Source: JBASEY01 sp964404285
GTDB lineage: Bacteria; CSSED10-310
Direction of reading: 5' to 3'
Assembly (NCBI GenBank): GCA_964404285.1
Contig: CAYOJK010000013.1
Location: 4,250-68,249 of the forward strand
Length of the DNA stretch: 64,000 nucleotides
The first letter of the stretch is position 1. Each line of letters starts with the position of its first letter. The position numbers were made by a program, and so were the translations under genes. Below are positions 1 to 9,544 of the stretch, in pieces. The notes under the pieces are model-generated. The model searched no databases. It was not told the origin of the DNA and worked only from the letters and a program-made list of their open reading frames with translations.

Positions 1-1665
1 TAGATATTCATCCGTCGATTCGCCAAGATCCTGTTCGACATCAAAACTTAACGGAGAGATACTAGCCAACGGATACGTCAGATAGAAATCCTGTGTGACA
101 ACGGTGTTTCCAATGATCTCAACATCAGGCTCGATTACAATGTTATGGCCAAGAGCCTTGCACTTGATGGAATATGTTCCCGCCATATGCGGAAGCACGT
201 ATTCCCCTGTCGGTCCGGTAACCGCAGACGCTCCAGTCTCAACAACCGTTATAACCGCTCCTTCAACGGGTCCTAGGTCGTTTGTGACCATACCATCCAA
301 CTGGCCTTTATAATCGGCAATCATGACTACATCATCGATATACCAATCATATACACCCATTGTGTTACCATCGAACAGGAAAGAAACCATAAATTCATCG
401 CCGGCAACTTCATCGAGTTCGACCATCAGCGTCTCAGGCCCGATATCACCGGAAGGAGAAGTCGAGTAGCGGTCCACCCAGGTTGTCCCGTTATCGATCG
501 ATGTCTGAACGTGTATGGAATACGGGTACGATGTTGAATAGTGATAGAGATAGTGTTTGAACATCAAAAGAATTTCTGAGACTGTCGTTCCATCGATTTT
601 CGGGGAGATCAACCGCAACTGACCGGTATAGGTTGGACTCCAGTAAAGCACCATTTCTGGCGCTACACCACCGGCCTCGTCAGAGCCTCTAACAGCCCAA
701 TGGTCGGTTTCAGGGGTTTTAGCCCAGTTTACCGGCAACTGCCCAGTCGGAACACCCGAAAAATCTTCGTAGATCGGGAAGTTCAGAGCTGAAAACGGTT
801 TGAAGAACGCTTGCACAAAATGATTATCGCCCATTACCACGGCTTCATGTGAATCATCCGAGTACCATGCTCCATCGAGTTCCCAGTAATCGAAATCCGA
901 AGCAAAGGCCGGATAAGCGACGATAGGCTGAGACGCGCCTTCAGGCAAAGAATACGTGCCGGGAATTGGATCCACTGTTCCGGTCGCTCCGCCGGTTCCG
1001 TCAGGAGACAGCATTTCCAGATCATATATATTCCCAGTGAACGTGCATGAAAAAACCGTCGTCATCCACATGCCTTGACATGAGCTGTTGCCGCCTTCAT
1101 TGGTCGCCATGTTACAATCATAACTGGTCGAGTCACTATAACGGACAAAACCGTTACCCGCGAATGAATTGGCAGCCCAGTATGGGTAATCGGATGAATA
1201 ATTGCCAAGCGTGTCACAAACAGTGATGATCAACGCATTACCCTGCGTATACTCAAACGGAGTATCCAGCGTTAACATGTAGACATTTGTGCTTGTCTCA
1301 GTCAACGTTTTGTTTGAGGCAACTAAATTGGTATTACCGTGTGGTGAAGTGCACAGGGCGCCTAAATCATAGGTATCAGGGACTTCATCGATATAAACAT
1401 TCAATGAGTAATAGTCCGTCGGTGTTCCGCCACTACAACGAATCCAGCCGATTTTATCGATTTCGACAGGGTTCGTTCCTGCAATAGGAACTAATGCCGA
1501 CGCAGGGATACCATATTGAGCTTCGCTATAGCCCCAATAATGGTACCAGGGTAAGTACTGTGTTGTCGGCGAGCATCCAGCGCTGCCTATGGTCACATCC
1601 AATTGTGCCAGTGAAACCGGCGCAAGCAATATAACCATCAACGTTGTCATTAATAGTTTTCGCAT
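1..1665 (-). CDS. Large secreted adhesin-like multidomain protein, partial (C-terminus beyond left edge)
   Basis: The frame is open for 555 codons from an ATG at 1663-1665, preceded by AGGAGG, to base 1, so the protein continues off the window. It starts with a signal peptide (MRKLLMTTLMVILLAPV, then SLAQ). Next come a beta-rich N-terminal domain, a short segment with the wording EMLSPDG/GATGTV that resembles a bacterial Ig/InlB-type repeat, a jelly-roll-like region (FPIYEDFSGVP) and a carboxypeptidase-regulatory-like domain (ITVVETG, TGPTGEY). It matches the 1064-residue protein at 32424-35618 domain for domain up to the last visible residues (STDEYL). By analogy it probably continues into Kelch repeats. 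Likely a secreted or surface binding protein. No catalytic motif is visible. Confidence 0.85.
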   Translation of the reverse strand, partial: MRKLLMTTLMVILLAPVSLAQLDVTIGSAGCSPTTQYLPWYHYWGYSEAQYGIPASALVPIAGTNPVEIDKIGWIRCSGGTPTDYYSLNVYIDEVPDTYDLGALCTSPHGNTNLVASNKTLTETSTNVYMLTLDTPFEYTQGNALIITVCDTLGNYSSDYPYWAANSFAGNGFVRYSDSTSYDCNMATNEGGNSSCQGMWMTTVFSCTFTGNIYDLEMLSPDGTGGATGTVDPIPGTYSLPEGASQPIVAYPAFASDFDYWELDGAWYSDDSHEAVVMGDNHFVQAFFKPFSALNFPIYEDFSGVPTGQLPVNWAKTPETDHWAVRGSDEAGGVAPEMVLYWSPTYTGQLRLISPKIDGTTVSEILLMFKHYLYHYSTSYPYSIHVQTSIDNGTTWVDRYSTSPSGDIGPETLMVELDEVAGDEFMVSFLFDGNTMGVYDWYIDDVVMIADYKGQLDGMVTNDLGPVEGAVITVVETGASAVTGPTGEYVLPHMAGTYSIKCKALGHNIVIEPDVEIIGNTVVTQDFYLTYPLASISPLSFDVEQDLGESTDEYL

Positions 1666-1962
1666 AAAGGTTCCTCCTCTTGAATTGATGACATATAAAC
1701 CATCATTTATGTTTAATCCTTAGGGAATTATCTCAAAGACGTCTAACGACAAAAACTGAAAACTAACTCCCTTACTGAAATAGCTTAACAGAAGCCGGAT
1801 CAATAAATCAACTTAAAATGAGAACAAAATGTCTTAATAAACAAATTTCTGAAAAAAATGATCGCAAAATGTAATTTTTATGAACGACAAAGAGCATGGT
1901 GATCTCGATGCTATGTTTTACGATCAGGCCATCTTCAAAAAACATACAATGTTTATCATTGT
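1666..1962. other. AT-rich intergenic spacer
   Basis: About 300 bases upstream of the left-edge gene and downstream of the sulfatase-like gene. It contains the AGGAGG ribosome binding site at about 1672-1677. I see no further gene or clear terminator. Confidence 0.5.
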
Positions 1963-3987
1963 TTATAGTTCAGTTTGACCGATCAGGTTGATCGATTCAC
2001 CAGGATCTTGAATTAAGTGATAAAGCTCTTCAGTACCGGCAATTTCATTTTTTATATATTTCCACGGCCCATATATCACGGCATGCTTTTTGTACATCGG
2101 ATTTAAAATCACCATTTCAACAGGCCCAAGATTCAACGGATCATTTTGTAATATCAATGGTAATAAGCTAATACCATCCATCTTTGCTTTCTCAGGAAAA
2201 TGTTGGATATCCAGAATGGTCGGGGCAAGATGAACGACTCCGATCGGAAAAGATATTCTGCGGCCTGAAATACCTGGCACATGGATTAATAGAGGAATAT
2301 GCACTGACTCATCGTATAAATATCTGCCGTGCCAATAATTTCCATGCTCACCAAAAGCCTCACCATGGTCCGCCGTTATGATGATTACAGTCTTGGCCAG
2401 CAATCCTTCGTCGCGTAGATAACGGAACAATCGGCCGAGATGCAGATCGGTAAATGCAATCTCTCCATCATACTCTCGATGCGGCGATCCATCAAAACGG
2501 GACGTTTCGGAATTGACAACATAATCAGCATGCGGATCCAACAGATGGGAGTAAATAAAAAATTGTCGTCCGTTAAAGCGCTTTATCAACTCAATAATTC
2601 TATCGACTATTTGCTTCGATGTTGTCTTTCCCCAAACCTCTTCACGATTTCCCGACAGTAATTCCAAAAACTTAAACCCCTCCCGAAATGCGCCACCCTC
2701 TAAAACATAATCATAACCAACATACCCCGTTAGCAGACCTTTATCTGCTAGGATTTCAGCGAGCATCAAATCGATACGATCCTTAAAATTCCAGGGCAAT
2801 TTACCAGATAAAATAGAATTTAAAGAAAAAATGCTGTCTCCGCCCTGAGCATAACAGCGTTCAAACAACACGGAATTTACTGCCAATCGGTCAATGAAAG
2901 GAGTCGTCTGATAAGGATACCCGTAACATGACAGGTGATCGGCTCTCAACGCATCGATCGTCAATAACAAAATATTCCAATCGTCTGATTCTGCTAAGAT
3001 ACGGTCACCTTCTTCCAAGTCGAAACTTTTAGATTGACATTCCGCCTGAACCCAGGTTTCGAAATCAAAGTCTTCCGGTAGAACAGGTCGGTCAAAACCT
3101 CTTTTAAATCTAGAAGCTGACCCACCATTAATAACACCTAAATGTAAATGCCTGGACAACGTCAGTTTATTAAAAATTCGCAACAAATGAGGAGTTATAA
3201 TACCATGTTGACTGATCGGAGTGAAAAGATGCGGCAAGGATGAAACGGCTAGTGACGAGGTAAATACAAGAATTACAGAAAGAATCAAGACAACTCCCTT
3301 GGTCAACCAAGTTGGATTCCATTTGGCGGCAATCACTAAGGTCAACAGCGCCCAAGCTGATGCAATAATCCAAGCCCGAACGTTTACGACTTGTTCTATC
3401 CAACTTCTATTTATCCAGATCGCAATGCCGATAATATAGCCTGGAATTAAAAATGGATCGATTAACCTAAAAAAAACTCTTTCCGCCACTTTGCGATTGC
3501 TTGCGGTTTTCTGCACTCCTCCACCGTTTTGGTTAAATAACCATCGACTCAGCAATACCGTAAACCAAACCATTGTGCCGAGAATAATGAACAACGACCA
3601 TGCAATCATCCTGCCGTCAACAAACGAGCGATAAAAAAAACGAATGATTCCGATCGAGACTCCTGTTAAAAGCAGAACAACCGAGAGAATTATAGCGGGT
3701 TTACGGCGATGTAAATATCCGATGAAATCAACTCGAGTGTCCAATCGACACATACGTTGCAACACCCAATTACACGTCCTGAAAATAGCGGCTGCGATAA
3801 TTCCGTATCCATTGTATGCCCCCGTTATCAGTAACGCTATAAAGACACTATCAATAAATGATACTACTATTCCTTGTGGTAAATGTCGAAAAACATGGTA
3901 AGCTTCAAATACAATGCACGGAACCGATGCTATGACAAACGCTGTTGCGATTTTTCCAAATGTCATATCACTAAATTTTTGTTTCAT
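1963..3987 (-). CDS. Membrane-anchored alkaline-phosphatase-superfamily hydrolase (sulfatase-like)
   Basis: 674 residues. The first ~250 residues hold about seven hydrophobic membrane segments. A sulfatase/phosphoethanolamine-transferase-type domain follows from about residue 310. The metal-ligand motif is LLTIDALRADHLSCYGYP, and a second metal site reads ITADHGEAFGEHG. At the position of the catalytic CxPSR of true sulfatases the sequence reads GGDSIFSLNSILSG. There is therefore no Cys for formylglycine formation, and a Ser could be the nucleophile. The catalytic domain is expected outside the inner membrane, where it may hydrolyse or transfer phospho- or sulfo-groups on a surface polymer. 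The neighbouring flippase, glycosyltransferase and methyltransferase support a role in surface-glycan modification. The substrate is unknown. Confidence 0.8.
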   Translation of the reverse strand: MKQKFSDMTFGKIATAFVIASVPCIVFEAYHVFRHLPQGIVVSFIDSVFIALLITGAYNGYGIIAAAIFRTCNWVLQRMCRLDTRVDFIGYLHRRKPAIILSVVLLLTGVSIGIIRFFYRSFVDGRMIAWSLFIILGTMVWFTVLLSRWLFNQNGGGVQKTASNRKVAERVFFRLIDPFLIPGYIIGIAIWINRSWIEQVVNVRAWIIASAWALLTLVIAAKWNPTWLTKGVVLILSVILVFTSSLAVSSLPHLFTPISQHGIITPHLLRIFNKLTLSRHLHLGVINGGSASRFKRGFDRPVLPEDFDFETWVQAECQSKSFDLEEGDRILAESDDWNILLLTIDALRADHLSCYGYPYQTTPFIDRLAVNSVLFERCYAQGGDSIFSLNSILSGKLPWNFKDRIDLMLAEILADKGLLTGYVGYDYVLEGGAFREGFKFLELLSGNREEVWGKTTSKQIVDRIIELIKRFNGRQFFIYSHLLDPHADYVVNSETSRFDGSPHREYDGEIAFTDLHLGRLFRYLRDEGLLAKTVIIITADHGEAFGEHGNYWHGRYLYDESVHIPLLIHVPGISGRRISFPIGVVHLAPTILDIQHFPEKAKMDGISLLPLILQNDPLNLGPVEMVILNPMYKKHAVIYGPWKYIKNEIAGTEELYHLIQDPGESINLIGQTEL

Positions 3988-4228
3988 CTTTCCAATCCTG
4001 ATCTTGATAGACTGATAGATCCATTTTCAGTTTACCACATTTGAGCGCTTCGATGGTAAATCTAAAGTGTATCTATTTGATTAAAATTAACGGTTATCTA
4101 TATTGTTACCATGATTTTGAACATTTATTTCAGGCTTTACGGGCGATTCTAGTTTTTTATTGAAACTCATACTATACTCGCCAAGATCCTGAGCTGCTGC
4201 CATTCAGCTATTTTTTTGAGGACTTCAC

Positions 4229-5710
4229 ATGCTGCATTCACAAACCTATAAAATTACTACCGGGTATCTGGCTATCAGCACAGCGAAATTTATATTTATG
4301 CTGTCTGGTTTTGCCATCTATTTCGTGCTTCCACGATTGCTCTCCCCCGCTGATTTCGGCAACTATGGCGTCACTATCAGTTTCTTGAGTATTTTTAATA
4401 TGATGCTGGTGATTGGAGCGATACAAACGGTATCTAAATTTATCTCCGAGCAGCCTGAACTGAAAAGGCAGATCATGTCTACAGCTTTTCATGGGCAAGC
4501 TTTACTTGGAGGCGCTATATCTTTATTGCTTTTATTAATGGCTCCATATCTAGCCCAAATATTCAAAGATCCTTCTTTGACTACACCTTTCCGTATGGGC
4601 GCCGGTATTCCATTTTTTTATGCTTTTTACGCCACAATCATCGGCTTGTTGAACGGCCAAAAACGCTATCAAGCCCAGGCGATGATAGATATGGTGACGG
4701 CGGTCATCAAAACCGTATGCATTATCAGCCTGACTTATGTGACCAGGCGTGTCGAAGGGGCCGTGGCTGCTTTTTTCATAACGTCACTTCTTATCGCGTC
4801 AATGGCGTTGGTCCTTTACCGTAATCGTCAGGCGGGACACCCGGTAGAAACAACCAAATTTCCACTCAAAACCCTGCTGAATTTTCAGTTTTCAATCATG
4901 TTGCTGACATTGATGGGTCACATTCTTCTGACCCAAGATCTATTTATAATCAAGGTATTTTCAAGTCTGTTTCGCTCACCGGAATCGGCCGGCTTTTATA
5001 CGTCAGCCCAAACCCTTTCACGCATTCCCCAAGTCCTTGTCGTCGCGCTCAATCTTGTGATGTTCCCAGTTATATCGAGTTCTACATACCAAAATGATGA
5101 CGATACCAGCCGGTATGCGATTGATGCGGCTTTTCGCTTTCCTTTAATCGCTATTGCCCCGCTCGCCGTTTTTCTGACGGCTTTTTCAACAGAATGCCTT
5201 GCTCTGGTCTTCCCCGCTCCCTATGTCGCCGCAGCGCCCGCATTACAAATCCTCGCGCCGGCGGTTTTCATTCTGGCCCTGCTCCAGCTAGGCACAACTA
5301 TCATAACCGGAAGTGGTCGCCCATGGATTTCTATCCGGATCACTCTCGTCGGCATCCTATTCCAAACATCGGCCTGCCTGTTATTAACCCCGATATATGG
5401 ACTGCGAGGCGCCGCATTAGGCTCCGGGATTGGTTGGGCCATAAGCCTGATAATCTGTTCTATTATCATCTTTCGCCATTTTAAAATTCGAGCCCCGCTC
5501 ACAACGCTTTGTCGTGCTATTCCCGCCGCGACAATAACAGGATTCGCAGCGCCTTATTTGCCTTTCTCCGGAATCCCAAGACTTTTAGGTGGATTAGTCT
5601 TTACCATCTTCGCCTATTGGGGACTATTGTGGGTAATGGGAGAGAAAGTGAAACTAATCAATTTTTCGAAGAACCAAAATAAGGAAACCGGCAAAAATTT
5701 TCAGCGCTGA
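4229..5710 (+). CDS. Polysaccharide flippase (Wzx/MurJ-like oligosaccharide transporter)
   Basis: 493 residues with about twelve to fourteen hydrophobic segments throughout and few charged loops. The start region (TTGYLAISTAKFIFMLSGFAIYFVLPRLLSP, read in parts) has the typical form of the polysaccharide biosynthesis/MOP exporter family: an opening helix with a conserved L-x-P and then DFGNYG. The ATG is preceded by GAGGA at a good distance. These proteins flip lipid-linked sugars across the inner membrane. The gene is divergent from the sulfatase-like gene and its 3' end overlaps the convergent methyltransferase by 57 bp. Which glycan it exports cannot be told from sequence. Confidence 0.85.
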   Translation: MLHSQTYKITTGYLAISTAKFIFMLSGFAIYFVLPRLLSPADFGNYGVTISFLSIFNMMLVIGAIQTVSKFISEQPELKRQIMSTAFHGQALLGGAISLLLLLMAPYLAQIFKDPSLTTPFRMGAGIPFFYAFYATIIGLLNGQKRYQAQAMIDMVTAVIKTVCIISLTYVTRRVEGAVAAFFITSLLIASMALVLYRNRQAGHPVETTKFPLKTLLNFQFSIMLLTLMGHILLTQDLFIIKVFSSLFRSPESAGFYTSAQTLSRIPQVLVVALNLVMFPVISSSTYQNDDDTSRYAIDAAFRFPLIAIAPLAVFLTAFSTECLALVFPAPYVAAAPALQILAPAVFILALLQLGTTIITGSGRPWISIRITLVGILFQTSACLLLTPIYGLRGAALGSGIGWAISLIICSIIIFRHFKIRAPLTTLCRAIPAATITGFAAPYLPFSGIPRLLGGLVFTIFAYWGLLWVMGEKVKLINFSKNQNKETGKNFQR

Positions 5711-6451
5711 CCGTGAGGCAAACCGTTCCAGATTAGTAAGGACAGAGCCGATACCAGGGATATCCATCATCTTTCCTGCAGGCGTCACTATTCGGAGCCC
5801 ATAATAAGTTTGATACTCGAGTCCCGGTGCAATGATGGAGCGAAACGAACGGATCGTATCATATCTGGTAAACAATGTATTACGCATTTTACTGTCGGAA
5901 TCTTTAGACGATATTTTCAACGTGTCACCATCAAAATCCTGCTTATGCATGGTTTCATGTATTTGGGTGATTGGCTGCGTCTGCTTAAATAGATTGCTTA
6001 AGGCCTTGATCCCAGCTCGAAGGCTTATCGGATTATAGATTTCCACCAAAACAGCGCCACCCGGCCGGACCACCCGGCTCAATTCTGCCAGAGCTGCTTC
6101 AGGATTGCGCAGATGGGGAAATACGCGCATAGAGAAAGCAGCGTCGAATGTATTCGATGCAAACGGCAAGCGCTCCAGCGCCCCTTGAACGGCTGAAAGC
6201 GAGCTCATTGAATGGAATTGTTTTAACATTGACAACGAGATATCCACTCCTGTCACCGATCTTTTTCCACTCGAATCGCTCAAGCGCCTCGCCAGATGGC
6301 CGCTGCCGCAACCGGCATCCAGAATTTTGCCTTTCGGAAGAGTCACCTTCAATATCTTTTCGGTCATTTCATTTAGAAATCGATGGTATCCCAGAATTTC
6401 ACGATGAGCGTAATTTTCTGATATGCGATCATAATATTCACGATTATCCAT
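5654..6451 (-). CDS. Class I SAM-dependent methyltransferase
   Basis: 265 residues from an ATG at 6451. That start has GAGG six bases upstream, whereas the ATG four codons earlier (6463) has no ribosome binding site. SAM-binding motif I is ILDAGCGSGH at residues 43-52. The acidic end of beta-2 follows (VTGVDIS), then the post-I stretch FASNTFDAAFSMRVFPHL and EIYNPISLRAG. This is the Methyltransf_11 pattern of small-molecule or lipid methylation. It lies 27 bases after the glycosyltransferase stop in a run DUF3108-like gene, glycosyltransferase, methyltransferase, so a glycolipid or surface sugar is a plausible substrate. The specific substrate is unknown. Confidence 0.85.
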   Translation of the reverse strand: MDNREYYDRISENYAHREILGYHRFLNEMTEKILKVTLPKGKILDAGCGSGHLARRLSDSSGKRSVTGVDISLSMLKQFHSMSSLSAVQGALERLPFASNTFDAAFSMRVFPHLRNPEAALAELSRVVRPGGAVLVEIYNPISLRAGIKALSNLFKQTQPITQIHETMHKQDFDGDTLKISSKDSDSKMRNTLFTRYDTIRSFRSIIAPGLEYQTYYGLRIVTPAGKMMDIPGIGSVLTNLERFASRSALKIFAGFLILVLRKID

Positions 6452-6478
6452 GTACAGCCTCATCGTTAAACGGATTCA

Positions 6479-7612
6479 TCAACTATGATAGAGATTTTCG
6501 TAGGCTTCCGCCATTTTTTCTGCGTTGAAATACTGTTTAACAACTTTTGCGCCTTCAAACCCAATAGATTGATATTTTTCAGTGGATGCCAACAATAATT
6601 CTATCGCATCCGTAAAACTATCCGGTCGATCAGAATCTGCTGCAATAGCGCCTCCAAAGTCAGCTAGTTCCTGTAAAGAACTGATAGACGATACAATAGC
6701 TGGTTTGCCCAGCGCCATCGCCTCCAACAAGGCAAGTGGAAAATCCATTTTTCCATATAATGATTTGACCGGAAATATGACGATATCCCCTGCTGTGAAG
6801 AGGCGTTTTATATCGATGACATCGTCTCGAAATATGACCATATCATTACCCACCCGTATGATTTCGTCGCGATACGTTTTATCCAGAGGGTGCTTTGGCC
6901 GGCTGACCATGACCAGCCGAACGTGCGGAAAGCGAGCTCGCCAAGTCGGCAAAGCAGCACGCCAAAACGGCATGGCTCCGGCAAAATATAAGTCACCGGG
7001 ATATATCAGGTACACTAAACCCGTTTCGAAGCCCACTGCTTTACGAGCTGCTTCGATATCCGATTGGATAGGTATTTCAGGCAGAGGCATACCCGGGTAG
7101 ATTCGCTTCACCGGCCTGTCTAACGCGGATTCAAGAATGCGACGGGTGTGATCGGATAAAGTGATCACTTCAGTGTTTTTAATAAAAAGCGACGAAACCT
7201 TTTGACCCTTTACAAAATTTGGGCAAGACGTAATGGTGTGAATCAAGCGCGTGTTTTTTTGCCGCCACTGCAACATAGACATTGTGCGCGATGAAAACTG
7301 AGTTGGAGTAAAGAAAAAATGGAATATCCGTTTATCCACATTTTGTTTCGACAAAGACAGTTGAGATATTAGATATACAAAGAGACGTGACTTGTTTAAA
7401 AACCCCAGATGAAGGCTTTTTGAGGAATGATAAATTCCATCTACGCTAACCCGATCGGAATTAGGAAGAATATCATTCTCTTTTTCCTTTTCTGTCAGGA
7501 TATGGAAAGCTGTCCTGGAGCTATGCTCGACCACATATTTAGGCAAATTCACCGCGCTGTCGTTCCATGGAGGTGACAGCGGTTTTGTGATGAGATGAAC
7601 AACAATATCCAA
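6479..7612 (-). CDS. Glycosyltransferase, GT-B fold (group 1/GT4-like)
   Basis: 377 residues with the two-domain GT-B layout. The C-terminal half has the donor-binding signature FPLALLEAMALGKPAIVSS, with the E-x7-E spacing of GT4 enzymes. The N-terminal half is less conserved (acceptor domain; LITKPLSPPWNDSAVN near the start). There is no signal peptide or membrane segment, so it acts at the cytosolic face. It begins five bases after the upstream gene's stop and precedes the methyltransferase in what looks like one transcript. It probably adds one sugar to a surface polymer or lipid carrier. Confidence 0.85.
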   Translation of the reverse strand: MDIVVHLITKPLSPPWNDSAVNLPKYVVEHSSRTAFHILTEKEKENDILPNSDRVSVDGIYHSSKSLHLGFLNKSRLFVYLISQLSLSKQNVDKRIFHFFFTPTQFSSRTMSMLQWRQKNTRLIHTITSCPNFVKGQKVSSLFIKNTEVITLSDHTRRILESALDRPVKRIYPGMPLPEIPIQSDIEAARKAVGFETGLVYLIYPGDLYFAGAMPFWRAALPTWRARFPHVRLVMVSRPKHPLDKTYRDEIIRVGNDMVIFRDDVIDIKRLFTAGDIVIFPVKSLYGKMDFPLALLEAMALGKPAIVSSISSLQELADFGGAIAADSDRPDSFTDAIELLLASTEKYQSIGFEGAKVVKQYFNAEKMAEAYENLYHS

Positions 7613-7617
7613 TTGAA

Positions 7618-8412
7618 TTAGGGATCCAACCTCACATCTTCTTCTAAATCCGTGCTGACGAATTTGACAAGTTTTTTATTTGATTTCATAAGCCATAGTT
7701 TCGCCTCGGCTACCTGATCTTTATCGCTGGGTTTCATTGTAAAAGGCTGTTTGGGAGCCGTCAAGTCTAGGATATAAACCGGCGCCTTTTCTCCGCCGAA
7801 ATCAATTGTTTCTTCCCCTGTGACTTGCAAACGCAGTTTTCCGGATCTTCGCTCTTGAGTAAATGGGTTCAATATGAAGAAAGAATGGATTTTATCATAT
7901 CCAGGCTCTAATGGTTCAAGCGACAAGCGCAATGCAAACGTTATGATACCATCCATAAAAATCCACGCATCATCAGAGACACTTTTAAATTTATACCCTT
8001 CACGGTGTACCTGCTTTCCTTCCATCATAACCTGACTTGTTGTGGTTATTTCATTATTTTTGAACGTGGACGTCATCCTTACAAACGTAGACATTTCCAT
8101 TTTGGACTGCATGGTTCCGGAGCTACCCATAAAGTTTCCTTTATCATCAAGATCGAATGTGCTTTTTAAGGTTCCTTGATCTGTGGTCACTTCAATTTCA
8201 ATCGAATATTCACTGCGCTCTTTTTTCTGCTTGATTTTCTTTATCTCGCCCCGTTCAGCAAAGTTTTCCTCGCCTTCAATCGTGCTTCTATAGGTGAAAA
8301 CTTCCCCTTTTTTCCATGGAAAAGCGCTTACCGGGTCAGCGGCTTTACAGAGTGGAATAAATAAGGTCAAAACAAATAAAACACCAAGGCCTGCCAATTT
8401 AAACATCTTCAT
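7618..8412 (-). CDS. Exported DUF3108-like protein
   Basis: 264 residues with a clear signal peptide (MKMFKLAGLGVLFVLTLF, then PLCKAA). The mature part opens with FPWKKGEVFTYRSTIEG, the style of DUF3108 and related periplasmic beta-barrel-like proteins. It continues in alternating beta strands such as TLKSTFDLDDKGNFMGSSG. GGAGG lies six bases before the ATG. It heads the unit that continues into the glycosyltransferase and methyltransferase. Its role is unknown; lipid or glycan binding in the periplasm is a guess from the family. Confidence 0.7.
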   Translation of the reverse strand: MKMFKLAGLGVLFVLTLFIPLCKAADPVSAFPWKKGEVFTYRSTIEGEENFAERGEIKKIKQKKERSEYSIEIEVTTDQGTLKSTFDLDDKGNFMGSSGTMQSKMEMSTFVRMTSTFKNNEITTTSQVMMEGKQVHREGYKFKSVSDDAWIFMDGIITFALRLSLEPLEPGYDKIHSFFILNPFTQERRSGKLRLQVTGEETIDFGGEKAPVYILDLTAPKQPFTMKPSDKDQVAEAKLWLMKSNKKLVKFVSTDLEEDVRLDP

Positions 8413-9544
8413 TTCAACCTCCAGTCATTCGATTTCGTTTAGTCACGATCATCGATCTTTTTTATATTAACAGCGCTGAAATTACATTGGAAGTCTGTCC
8501 CCCAAATTAACCGCGAATAAGGAACAGCGCCCGCAGAGCGCCACTGTCCTCTTTTGTCTGAACACGATTACGGGATTAAAGGATTACCAGGATTAGTCTT
8601 TTCTTACCCGGAATCTAATCGTGCCCATCTTTGTAATCTTTGAAATTGTGTTCAAACAGTCATTGGGAATGCGAGGTCAATATTCAATAACCAGTCACCA
8701 AGTGTTGGAATTGAGTATTTAAAGATTTTTGGGGGGAGAACCACGGATGAACACAGATAAACACAAATACTTTCAGGGGACAGACTTCCAATTCTAAGAA
8801 CCGCATGCCGTGTAAGCGGAATGCCGCTCGCAGAGCGCCACTGTCCTCTTTTGTCTGAACACGATTACGGGATTAAAGGATTACCAGGATTAGTCTTTTC
8901 TTACCCGGAATCTAATCGTGCCCATCTTTGTAATCTTTGAAATTGTGTTCAAACAGTCATTGGGAATGCGAGGTCAATATTCAATAACCAGTCACCAAGT
9001 GTTGGAATTGAGTATTTAAAGATTTTTGGGGGGAGAACCACGGATGAACACAGATAAACACAAATACTTTCAGGGGACAGACTTCCAATTTTGTATCTTC
9101 GGATCGATTACTTTCGAGGGACAGACATCCAAAAATAAAACGAATCAGCTATTATTTCTGAATATCAAACCCGTAAGGCCGAAATACATGCGGCCAGTAC
9201 ATATCTGCGCCATCTGCGTCATCTGTGGAAAATAAAAAAAGTTCCTAATCCGGAAAGACCCCATCCCCCGGCCCCTTCTCCATGAATAAAGAAGGGGGGT
9301 TGTTTTTCGGGGACAGACATCTGTAATTCAGGGGGACAGACTTCCAATTAATGTTAGAGCGATTAAAATCCTTTTGTGGATTTAGATGTTATTGGCGTTC
9401 ATTCGCGGTTAATAATAAAAGCTAAAACTGAAATAGCTCTTTTACAAGCAGTTGCGAGAAAAGGTGTTTTTCTGTATAATCTTTGGGATAACGTTGTTGG
9501 ATAGGTTATCGTGAACATGTCAACATATTTTAAAGGAGGTACGC
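8413..9544. repeat. Repeat-filled spacer with a 262-bp direct duplication
   Basis: A block at 8532-8793 is repeated nearly exactly at 8829-9090 (297 bp offset). A diverged third copy lies near 24409-24637 and a short fragment near 11300-11370. The block ends in the interspersed element (GGGGACAGACTTCCAATT), which recurs at about 8778, 9073 and 9333. Variants GGGACAGACATC occur near 9118 and 9303. A Pro-rich-looking palindrome (CCCCTTCTCC and AGAAGGGG arms) sits at about 9261-9300. Small ORFs here are made of repeat sequence and are not credible genes. Confidence 0.8.
9452..9480 (+). promoter_or_regulatory. Probable sigma-70-type promoter of the peroxiredoxin gene
   Basis: TTGCGA at 9452-9457 and a perfect TATAAT at 9475-9480, with a 17-bp spacer. 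The predicted leader to the ATG at 9545 is about 58 nt and carries AAAGGAGG. Confidence 0.6.

Noticed and set aside
9026..9235. Small ORFs inside repeat spacers (also near 24158, 24637, 42954, 45375)
   Set aside because: They consist of the interspersed element read in frame and have no ribosome binding site or conserved content.
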